From assembly GCF_030070105.1 (NCBI RefSeq), contig NZ_JASJOO010000002.1, positions 1,240,001 to 1,304,000 on the forward strand: 64,000 nt of DNA, written 5' to 3'. Position 1 is the stretch's first letter; every line of letters begins with the position of its first letter. The position numbers and the translations under genes are program-made. Source of the DNA: Bermanella sp. WJH001. GTDB taxonomy: Bacteria > Pseudomonadota > Gammaproteobacteria > Pseudomonadales > Oceanobacteraceae. Under the pieces are notes generated by a model. The model was not told where the DNA came from. It was given only the letters and a program-made list of their open reading frames with translations, and ran no database searches. Of this stretch, positions 37,781-45,885 are shown one piece after another.

Positions 37781-40700
37781 TTATCCGAGTAAAGAAAGAA
37801 CCTGCTGAGGACCCTGGTTAGCCTGAGCTAAGATCGAGATACCGGCCTGTTGTAGCACCTGCGTACGCGATAGCTCAGCTGTTTCTTTCGCAAAATCCGC
37901 ATCTTGAATTCGCGAGTTTGCAGCACTCAAGTTCTCAGATGTCACTGACAAGTTATTCACAGTAGATTCAATACGGTTCTGAATCGCACCGAGGTCTGCA
38001 CGCTGTGAAGCGATTGCACCAATCGCATTATCGATTGCAGTTAGTGCAGCGGTCGCACCTTCAAATGTAGAAATATCAATTTCTGTTAGGAATTGACCAC
38101 TCTCACCACCACCAAAGTTACCTGCAGTGAAACCAAGATCTGAAAGATCTGCTTTACCGGAAGTACCAGCAGAAACATTTATCTCTTTCGCAGATGAAAG
38201 CGTCAATGTTCCATAAGTCGTTTCATAAGCAGCGCCTTCAGTTGTGTTACCACGAACCCCGATATTATTGCTTGAGTTAGCAGAACCAATGTCTGCTTCG
38301 CCAATACCATCCACAGCAGCATCAAGACCAATCAGAGCACCGAAGCCTGTTGCAGCAGGATCATTTGCACCGTTGTTATTGTTATCGTTATCAATTGCTA
38401 CCGATATGTTACGACCATCCGCTGCACGAAGCGTTATGGACTCACCGTTGTCCTCTGCAGTAACCCCCGTCAACCCAGCTTTTGCATTAATCGCATCAAT
38501 TGCACTTTGGCGAGATGCATCTTTATCAATAGCACCTGAGCCATCGTCTTGAAGAGACACCACACCAACATCAATACCATTGATGTAAATTTTACCGGAA
38601 TTTCCAGCTTCGTAAATTGACTCAGCGGCAGTAACATTAGCATCGTAATTCGTACCACTAGAACCAACAACAACCGTTTCATTTACTGTTGCACGAACAC
38701 CTGTATCATCTGATACATCATTAATGGCTGCGGCTATAGCAATTGCCGATTTTTCTTTCAAGCTTGTTTGAATTGTCGATCCATCAGACGCAAGTGTTGC
38801 CGTCGCTGTATCTTGTTTAGTGTCAGCTGCCGATATTGCTATATCGTTGATAACTAAATCGCCATCCTCTAAGCCGAAAGTACTTGTGCTCACATTAGCA
38901 TTCAGTGAGTTAATTGATGTAGCTATATTAGTAACTGCATCAACAGAGCCACGACTAAAGAAAGTACTTACGTTTAAAGTTGCCCCAGATGCAGCTCGGT
39001 TTGAACTGATCGTTACTTGGCTTAATGCACTATCCGTCACGTTAACATCTTTGATGTAACCCATAGCATATAACGTGTCGCCGTTACCTATATCTGCAGC
39101 AACCGCTCCGTCTGTCGAGAAGCTGCCATCTTTTGCAGCAACTTCCATACCTATAGCAAATGTACCCGCACCAATAGTGTCAGTAATTGCCAGAGTATTA
39201 CCTTCAGTATCGGTTAAAAACAATTCACTAGTAGCCGTATCGAATGTTGCAACAATTGAGCTAAATGAAGCATTTATGGAGTTTGCCGTTTGCTCTAAAG
39301 TTTGACCAGAAGAAATCGTAATCGTACCTAAAGCCGCATTTAACGTATTAGTGTCATAAACTTTAAAGCTATACGTTGTAGTTGCACCCAAACTATCATT
39401 GGCACCACTAAATGCGGCACTGAAGTCTAATTTCACCTTCGTTTCAGCACTGACATCAACACCCAATGCATTTAGAGCAGAGGCTAATGTGTCCGCGCCC
39501 ATGTTAGCAGAGGTATAGTTCATGACTTGAGACGCAGTACCCACCTGCACTGTAATGACCTCAGCTACAGTACCAAACACAGTAGTACCACCTGAACCGA
39601 TCATATTAAGAGCTGCATCGGTTGTTAATAAACTACCCGACATAGCGAATACATCTTTACTTCCAAATGCTGTGTCATTGAAGCCAACACCAGTTGTACT
39701 AGAAACAGAGGATGATGCTAACTGCGCGGTACCCACATCATAATTGCCGACTTTTAAACCCGCATTGGCAATATTACCATTCCCCGTGCCATCACCACCT
39801 TTGATGTCAATTTCTTTAACATCACCATCAGCAACAAGAGTAAAACCACCTTCAAAGGTGTCGGTAGATGTTGTACTAACTAAGCCTGTAGAGGCTGATG
39901 TCACACCTGTATAAGTCAAAGTAATGTTACGGCCATCAGCTGCAGTCAACGTGACACCATTAGCATCATCGCCAGAATCACTAGCTGTAATACCTGTTTG
40001 CTCCGCATACGCATTTATGGATTCAACAACAGATGCGCGAGAAGTTGCTGCATTGGAAGTAGTTTGGATATCAATTTTAACTCCGTTTAAATTGATAGAC
40101 CCTGTCTGTGCAACGGCTGTCATTGCCTCGCCGCTCACAACGTTTGCACTTGCAAATGCTTTTACACCAGTGTCAGCATACTTTTCATTAATGGCTGCAG
40201 CTTTGGCAATACCAGATGCAGCATTATTTTTGAAAGATGCATTATCATCTTCTGCTTTAGATGGGCTAATCGCTACATCATTAATAATTAAATCGCCATT
40301 CTCTAAACCACTACTATTACCAACGGCACTCAAACCAGCTGAATCAGAAGCACCTAGTTTTTCAGCTGTTAACTCAGCAATACTAATATCTAGTGTTTGA
40401 CCAGCATTTGCGCCAATTTGAAATGTTGCATTAAATGAACCATCTAATAAATTACGACCGTTAAATGCAGTTTCATTTGCAGTACGAGACACCTCCTCAA
40501 TAAGCTGTGTCACCTCAGCCTGAAGCGCGTCACGGTCGACATCGGAGTTAGTAGCGTTAGCGGACTGTACTGCTAACTCACGAATACGTTGTAAGTTATC
40601 ATTCATGGTACCTAATGCGCCTTCAGCGGTTTGTGCAAGAGAAATACCATCCCCTGCGTTACGCACTGCTACGTTTAAGCCACGAATTTGAGAATTAAAT

Positions 40701-40858
40701 CGTGTCGAGATCGCAAGACCTGCCGCATCATCCTTTGCGCTGTTGATACGCAAACCAGAAGATAGACGTTGCAATGCCGTTTGGTTGGCTGACTGCGACT
40801 TATTTAAGTTTCGTTGTGCATTCAAAGATGCAATGTTGGTATTAATAATTTGAGGCAT
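37781..40858 (-). CDS. fliC: Flagellin FliC (giant, 1025 residues)
   Basis: The ATG at 40858 has AGGAG seven bases upstream; the ATG two codons earlier is only one base from it. The conserved D0/D1 N-terminus ([36 protein letters not shown]) and C-terminus ([35 protein letters not shown]) flank a central domain of about 700 residues, against 280-550 total in most flagellins. Two related blocks at about 186-322 and 666-830 each start GLE-x-GDL-x-IND-x-AIS and end AADGRN-I, a likely internal duplication. The domain is rich in Ser/Thr, suited to O-linked legionaminic acid. A sigma-28 site lies at 40945-40971. Confidence 0.97.
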   Translation of the reverse strand: MPQIINTNIASLNAQRNLNKSQSANQTALQRLSSGLRINSAKDDAAGLAISTRFNSQIRGLNVAVRNAGDGISLAQTAEGALGTMNDNLQRIRELAVQSANATNSDVDRDALQAEVTQLIEEVSRTANETAFNGRNLLDGSFNATFQIGANAGQTLDISIAELTAEKLGASDSAGLSAVGNSSGLENGDLIINDVAISPSKAEDDNASFKNNAASGIAKAAAINEKYADTGVKAFASANVVSGEAMTAVAQTGSINLNGVKIDIQTTSNAATSRASVVESINAYAEQTGITASDSGDDANGVTLTAADGRNITLTYTGVTSASTGLVSTTSTDTFEGGFTLVADGDVKEIDIKGGDGTGNGNIANAGLKVGNYDVGTAQLASSSVSSTTGVGFNDTAFGSKDVFAMSGSLLTTDAALNMIGSGGTTVFGTVAEVITVQVGTASQVMNYTSANMGADTLASALNALGVDVSAETKVKLDFSAAFSGANDSLGATTTYSFKVYDTNTLNAALGTITISSGQTLEQTANSINASFSSIVATFDTATSELFLTDTEGNTLAITDTIGAGTFAIGMEVAAKDGSFSTDGAVAADIGNGDTLYAMGYIKDVNVTDSALSQVTISSNRAASGATLNVSTFFSRGSVDAVTNIATSINSLNANVSTSTFGLEDGDLVINDIAISAADTKQDTATATLASDGSTIQTSLKEKSAIAIAAAINDVSDDTGVRATVNETVVVGSSGTNYDANVTAAESIYEAGNSGKIYINGIDVGVVSLQDDGSGAIDKDASRQSAIDAINAKAGLTGVTAEDNGESITLRAADGRNISVAIDNDNNNNGANDPAATGFGALIGLDAAVDGIGEADIGSANSSNNIGVRGNTTEGAAYETTYGTLTLSSAKEINVSAGTSGKADLSDLGFTAGNFGGGESGQFLTEIDISTFEGATAALTAIDNAIGAIASQRADLGAIQNRIESTVNNLSVTSENLSAANSRIQDADFAKETAELSRTQVLQQAGISILAQANQGPQQVLSLLG

Positions 40859-40944
40859 AGCCATTCTCCTGACTTGGATATTCTGGGCAATCAGTGGTCA
40901 CTTTCATAGTGAACCTCCTGCTCCCTCTACTTTCCACAATTAGG

Positions 40945-40971
40945 TTAACGGCGCGGGTTTAGCATTCTTTA
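40945..40971 (-). promoter_or_regulatory. Sigma-28 promoter of fliC
   Basis: On the minus strand TAAAGAAT, 11 bases, GCCGTTAA, close to the FliA consensus. It lies about 85-110 bp before the fliC start. Confidence 0.7.
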
Positions 40972-41066
40972 GGAAAAAGTAATAACCTTTTTACTTATAT
41001 TTATCTGCTTTTATATAACCAAAATAAAGGCATAAATTTTGCTCTTCTTGTTAAAAAGGAGTTTCT

Positions 41067-43154
41067 ATGTCAAATAATCCACCATTTATACAAAAAGCCC
41101 TAGATCGATTTGATAAAAATATGGCATTCATGAAAAAAAGTATGCCTTCTTTATATAAAACACTCTCTGATTGGGAATTTAAAAAAACACGAATTGAAAT
41201 TGACCATGAGCATGAGGAGTACAAAATGTTTGTGGGGGATATAGACCTCTACCCTCACGGAGCAAAGGAGTTTGCCAAAAATGAGGCTGAAGAGTTCCTC
41301 GCTCAGATGGCACCGGGAGCACCTTTTGTAAGCTGTGCGCCTAGCACACCTGGTTTATATGAAATACCTAGATTCTTTGCAAAGCATTTAGATCAAACAA
41401 TTAAAAGAGCTTTCCCAAGATCAGGATTTAAAGCTTATCCATTACCAAAATTTTATCCTATGCTTGTTTTTATGGGTGTAGGGCTAGGTTTGCATATACA
41501 AGAGGTACTCAAAAATAGTCAAGTTCAAACACTTGTTATTTTCGAAAATGACCCAGAACAACTTTTAGCAAGCTTATATGTTACAGATTGGTTTGAGATC
41601 GCTCCAAAGTTTAAAATAAATAGTGGTATGGCAATCCATTTTGTTTTAATGCACGATGCGAATGAAATATTATCTTTCCAACAACTTTGGAATGAACTTA
41701 ATTTCTTTGTACCACACTTTCCGTTAGCCACTATCTTTTACAACCACAGAAAAGTTGGGTTTTATCAAAGAATACTAAATCGTATTCATAAAGACTTTAG
41801 CGTATTCCTGGGATCATGGGGAAATTATGACGATGAAGTAAATCAGCTTAATAATGCTCTCTATAATTTACTAGAGAATATTCCAGTTACTCGTCCGATC
41901 AACCTTAATGGGGCTACAAACATTTCAGATATGCCAATTGTTGTAATTGGCGCAGGACCATCTTTAAATTCATATATAGATTTTTTAAAAGAGTATAAAG
42001 ATAAGATTATTATACTATGCTCAGGGACTGCGATCTCCGTCCTTCACCATCATGGCATTAAGCCTGACATACAAATCGAGATAGAATCTGATTACTGTGT
42101 AACAGCCGCTTTAGAGAACTTAAAAGATGATGCGTACTTATCATCAATACCAATTATTGGTCCTATTCAGTTAAACCCTAATGCCTTCAAGAAATTCAAA
42201 AAAAAGTATCTATTTTTTAAGGAATCTACCGCTTTGGGAGGAATGTTCGCACATAATAATGAAATTTTTCTTGGCACTACACCTACCTGTACTAATGCAG
42301 CGTCATCCATTGCTTTAAGTTATGGATTTAAGAAAATTTTTCTAATTGGTTTAGATTACGGCTACAAGAGTAAATCAAAAACACATGCTGAAGGGTCTAT
42401 TTGGTATGATAAGAATAAACCAAAAGAACTTAATCGCTCTATGGAATTAAAAAATAGAGAGGCCCCAATGGAAGTCGATGCTGTTGGAGGGGGGAAAATT
42501 CTTACTGAACAAATATATTATTCATCTAAACGTCGACTAGAAGCATTACTTGAACCTTTCGAAAATAGAGGGGTTAGTGTTTATAATTTATCAAACGGTG
42601 CCCGCATTGAAAAGACCATTGAAATTAAAATAGATGAAATGATAAAAATTATTAATGAAAACAATATTGATAAGAACGCTGTTTTATCATACCTACTTCC
42701 CGAAAACCCTAGGTATATATTAAATGATCAAATACAAGAAGGCCTAAACTCTATAGAGAAATTCATTTCTAAAATATGCACTTTTAATATTGAATTAATT
42801 AAAAAGATTGACTTCAATTTTGAATCATTTAGTCGCTGTATTTTAATCCTAAATCAAAGAATGAACACACATTACCACTCTAAAAATCAACAATCATTTT
42901 ATTTTTTCACACGCGGTCTGATCTGGCATTACATATACGCGGGATACTCAATGATTATGTTTAATCGCGATCCCAATGACGAGGAACGTATAATTAAAGA
43001 GTGGCAAGATGGATTCATTGACTTTCTAGAGAAATTACCAGGGCACCTAAACTACGTTATCAACAAAGATCGATCTAATATGAACAACGATGACTGGTTA
43101 AGACAGTCTATATTAGATCCTGTTTCGGAACCTGATTTAATGAGAAAGTTTTAA
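41067..43154 (+). CDS. maf: Maf / DUF115-family flagellin nonulosonic acid transferase
   Basis: 695 residues with AAAAAGGAG before the ATG. The central MptE-like (DUF115) domain has VVIGAGPSLNSYIDFLKEYKDK and ILCSGTAISVLHHHGIKPDI at about 292-335, followed by GTTPTCTNAASSIALSYGFKKIFLIGLDYG. Such Maf proteins transfer pseudaminic or legionaminic acid from CMP to Ser/Thr of flagellin in Aeromonas, Campylobacter and Geobacillus. The position beside fliC, divergent from it, and the leg genes fit legionaminic-type acid. Specificity is inferred. A conventional promoter was not identified with confidence. Confidence 0.9.
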   Translation: MSNNPPFIQKALDRFDKNMAFMKKSMPSLYKTLSDWEFKKTRIEIDHEHEEYKMFVGDIDLYPHGAKEFAKNEAEEFLAQMAPGAPFVSCAPSTPGLYEIPRFFAKHLDQTIKRAFPRSGFKAYPLPKFYPMLVFMGVGLGLHIQEVLKNSQVQTLVIFENDPEQLLASLYVTDWFEIAPKFKINSGMAIHFVLMHDANEILSFQQLWNELNFFVPHFPLATIFYNHRKVGFYQRILNRIHKDFSVFLGSWGNYDDEVNQLNNALYNLLENIPVTRPINLNGATNISDMPIVVIGAGPSLNSYIDFLKEYKDKIIILCSGTAISVLHHHGIKPDIQIEIESDYCVTAALENLKDDAYLSSIPIIGPIQLNPNAFKKFKKKYLFFKESTALGGMFAHNNEIFLGTTPTCTNAASSIALSYGFKKIFLIGLDYGYKSKSKTHAEGSIWYDKNKPKELNRSMELKNREAPMEVDAVGGGKILTEQIYYSSKRRLEALLEPFENRGVSVYNLSNGARIEKTIEIKIDEMIKIINENNIDKNAVLSYLLPENPRYILNDQIQEGLNSIEKFISKICTFNIELIKKIDFNFESFSRCILILNQRMNTHYHSKNQQSFYFFTRGLIWHYIYAGYSMIMFNRDPNDEERIIKEWQDGFIDFLEKLPGHLNYVINKDRSNMNNDDWLRQSILDPVSEPDLMRKF

Positions 43155-43186
43155 CAGGTAGATATATGTACTTTTAATTATATCCC

Positions 43187-43213
43187 TTTAGTTCTACCTA
43201 AATTGACCGATAA
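43187..43213 (+). promoter_or_regulatory. Possible sigma-28 promoter of ptmE
   Basis: TTTAGTTC, 11 bases, ACCGATAA: seven of eight bases in the -10 and five of eight in the -35 match FliA. It lies 59-85 bp before the ptmE start. Confidence 0.45.
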
Positions 43214-43271
43214 CACTAAATATACGGTAGATATTCGCTACTAATAAAGTGTCATCAATAGGTAAAAACTC

Positions 43272-44327
43272 ATGAATATCAATGATATAGAACATTACTT
43301 CTTGTCTTCGAAGGACACTATAGAACAAGCCATTAATAAGTTAGATGCCGTTCAGGCTAAGCTTATTTTGGTAGTTAAATTTGATAAAACATTGTTAGGT
43401 ACTATTACCGATGGTGATATCAGACGTGCTTTGTTACGCCATTTGCCTCTAAGCACCGCATTAAGTCAAGTAATGAACTGTACACCTAAGTGTGTAAAAG
43501 ACAATGAGGGCGAATTAAAAGCAAAACAACTCATGCGAACCTTTGACATTCCTGCTGTACCTAAATTAAAGAACGGAAAAGTTATTGATTTATTAGGTAT
43601 AAATAAAAATACACAAAAACGCCACAATCCTGTCTTTCTCATGGCAGGCGGGTTTGGTAAACGCTTACGCCCGCTCACGGATAACTGTCCCAAACCTATG
43701 TTAAAAGTAGGTGACAAGCCTATATTAGAAAATATTATTGAGCAGTTCATCATATCGGGGTTTTATAATTTTTACATATCAACTCACTATTTGAATGAAC
43801 AGATCGAACAATATTTTGGTGATGGCTCTCGTTTTGGTATTAATATTCAATACATCAATGAGGAATTTCCTTTGGGTACAGCTGGTGCCATCGCTTTACT
43901 ACCAAATGAAGTAAAAAATGAGCATCTCATAATGATGAATGGTGACTTGTTAACTCAGGTCAAATTTGACGATATGTTAGATTATCATATAAATGAAAGA
44001 GCTGATATAAGTGTGGCCGTACGTGATTATCAGATTCAAGTGCCCTTCGGAGTCATCAAGCATAGTCAAGGTTCAATTACAGAAATAAAAGAAAAACCAG
44101 TAGAAAGTTATTTTATTAATGCTGGAATCTATTGTATTTCACCCACTGTATTGCAATCAGTTAAATCTAATAAAGTATTAGATATGCCAACACTGATAGA
44201 ACAGCAACTCACGAAAAAAAATCAAGTTTCAATGTTTCCAATTCATGAATACTGGCTAGATATAGGCCATTTAAATGATTTTGAGCGAGCTCAAACTGAT
44301 ATATTAAAACTCAATAAAATTGCATAG
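43272..44327 (+). CDS. ptmE: CBS-domain nucleotidyltransferase, PtmE-like (glucosamine-1-phosphate guanylyltransferase)
   Basis: 351 residues. A CBS pair (about 1-115, LGTITDGDIRRALLR) precedes the nucleotidyltransferase domain with MAGGFGKRLRPLTDNCPKPMLKVGDKPILE at about 124-153. NGDLLTQVKFDDML and the C-terminal INAGIYCISP and YWLDIGHLNDFERA segments follow. In Campylobacter PtmE makes GDP-glucosamine for legionaminic acid. The gene is separated from the leg operon by 7 kb but by flagellar function only. The CBS pair suggests allosteric control by adenine nucleotides, which is inference. Confidence 0.88.
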   Translation: MNINDIEHYFLSSKDTIEQAINKLDAVQAKLILVVKFDKTLLGTITDGDIRRALLRHLPLSTALSQVMNCTPKCVKDNEGELKAKQLMRTFDIPAVPKLKNGKVIDLLGINKNTQKRHNPVFLMAGGFGKRLRPLTDNCPKPMLKVGDKPILENIIEQFIISGFYNFYISTHYLNEQIEQYFGDGSRFGINIQYINEEFPLGTAGAIALLPNEVKNEHLIMMNGDLLTQVKFDDMLDYHINERADISVAVRDYQIQVPFGVIKHSQGSITEIKEKPVESYFINAGIYCISPTVLQSVKSNKVLDMPTLIEQQLTKKNQVSMFPIHEYWLDIGHLNDFERAQTDILKLNKIA

Positions 44328-44370
44328 ACATTAATAGACTCTAAAAACCAGAAAAAATCACTGGTACCCT

Positions 44371-44538
44371 ATAGTTTGAAAATTAAAAAAAATCAAGGTC
44401 TCCTCCCCACGCGACTCGAAGATCGACATAGCCAAAGAGGATGCCCATTCTTTAATTGGGCTGATGAAACACTCCAATTCTTCGAAAAAGTAGAAGTGCT
44501 TCCCCCCCGATCAAAGCGCTAAGCGCGTCGGGGATGAC
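44371..44538 (-). repeat. Dispersed repeat element, copy B
   Basis: In reverse orientation this repeats the blocks of 13970-14128: GTCATCCCCGACGCGC, AGCGCTTTGATCGGGG, CACTTCTACTTTT, GAGTGTTTCATCAG, CGAGTCGCG and TTTTCAAACTAT. The terminal TCCCCGA/TCGGGG arms make a hairpin. It fills most of the 274-bp gap between ptmE and flgL and could act as a terminator. Confidence 0.7.
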
Positions 44539-44601
44539 GGTTTTTTGGTTGAGGATTGAGTAAATCTTATTTGTGGGCCAGTAGTAAGTCAAAGTAGCTT
44601 T

Positions 44602-45840
44602 CTATATTGTATTAAACAAAGATAATCTATTAATTTGAGTAAAGCTTTGCTGAGCAGCTTCTAATAGAAAACTTTGCAATGACAAACGACTAACCGCTTC
44701 TGCAAAATCAACATCTTGCAATTTACTAAGAACTTCCTGACTAACTAGGTCTATATCTTGATGAAGGTTATCGATATTATCTACAGTATTTAAACGACCA
44801 CCAATTTCACTGCGGACTTCTGATACACTCACCTGTGAAAAATCTAAATTTAATAGGGTTGTCTCTAATAACTCGCTTAAGGAAGCACTGTCCTCGGGGT
44901 TATCATCCAAGTCTCTTAAACCTTCAATTAATCCTGAAACCGTATCAGTTAATGATTGCTTTTCTGAGCTAATCACAAAAAAACTGTCACCGGGTTCTGG
45001 CTCACCTGCAATTTTAAAGTTTGCACCATTAACAACAAGTTCAGTACCAGGACTATAAGCTACACCGTTTAATCCATTTATTGGTCTACTATCGGATTTA
45101 GTCAGCACACTATAATTGGGCCCAGGTGGTGATATAAAGCCATCAGGGTTAAATTGAATCACGATATCTTCAGGGTAGAATTCATCATAGGCCTCTTGGT
45201 CTGTCACAAAGCCATTACTAATAAAGCCTGTGCCAACATTTTTTTCATTATCACGGGTATAAAATGTTTTTTCAGCGCTATTAATATCCACAAATAACGC
45301 TTTACCCGTGTCATTGGTTTGCACTTTTGTACTATTACTGATTTCTAATTTGCGCTCGCCATCATCCCCGTTGTAAATTACCCCTCCGCCTGGGCGTTTT
45401 TCAAACGGTAAGGTTTCACCTTTGAAGCCTGAAAATATGTAGGTATTACTGGCATCTTTTGTATTCATTAGATCTTCAAGTGCAAATAAACGTTGTTCAA
45501 TTTCAGATGCAATAGACCTGCGATCATCAAGGGTCATGGAGCCATTACCGGCATTCACGGTTAATTCCCGAATCCGCGCGATGTTTTCTGTCACCCCTTC
45601 GAGTATTGACTCTTCTAAATTGAGGCGATTTTTTGCCGCATCGACATTTTTTTGATATTGCTCACGCAAGCTTATATCTTGCTGTAATTGCAAAATACGA
45701 GTCGATGCTATTGGATCATCCGAAGGTGTTAATACTCGACGGCCAGTGGATATTTGTTGTTGGGTTTTTAATGTCCCTTCTTGATTATTCAAGATAGAAC
45801 GTAACCCAGTATTAAATTGTTGCATGGTTGAGATACGCAT
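44602..45840 (-). CDS. flgL: Hook-filament junction protein FlgL (HAP3)
   Basis: 412 residues. The flagellin-like N-terminus MRISTMQQFNTGLRSILNNQEGTLKTQQQISTGRR and C-terminus DVDFAEAVSRLSLQSFLLEAAQQSFTQINRLSLFN are typical. It connects the hook-proximal FlgK layer to the filament. Size is normal, unlike FlgK. It follows flgK with a 45-bp gap and ends the flgJKL unit. The start is the only good one; GAGG lies close upstream. Confidence 0.95.
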   Translation of the reverse strand: MRISTMQQFNTGLRSILNNQEGTLKTQQQISTGRRVLTPSDDPIASTRILQLQQDISLREQYQKNVDAAKNRLNLEESILEGVTENIARIRELTVNAGNGSMTLDDRRSIASEIEQRLFALEDLMNTKDASNTYIFSGFKGETLPFEKRPGGGVIYNGDDGERKLEISNSTKVQTNDTGKALFVDINSAEKTFYTRDNEKNVGTGFISNGFVTDQEAYDEFYPEDIVIQFNPDGFISPPGPNYSVLTKSDSRPINGLNGVAYSPGTELVVNGANFKIAGEPEPGDSFFVISSEKQSLTDTVSGLIEGLRDLDDNPEDSASLSELLETTLLNLDFSQVSVSEVRSEIGGRLNTVDNIDNLHQDIDLVSQEVLSKLQDVDFAEAVSRLSLQSFLLEAAQQSFTQINRLSLFNTI

Positions 45841-45885
45841 AGAGACCTCGGTTTAATTCCAATAATATTGAGTGTTAAAAACCAT

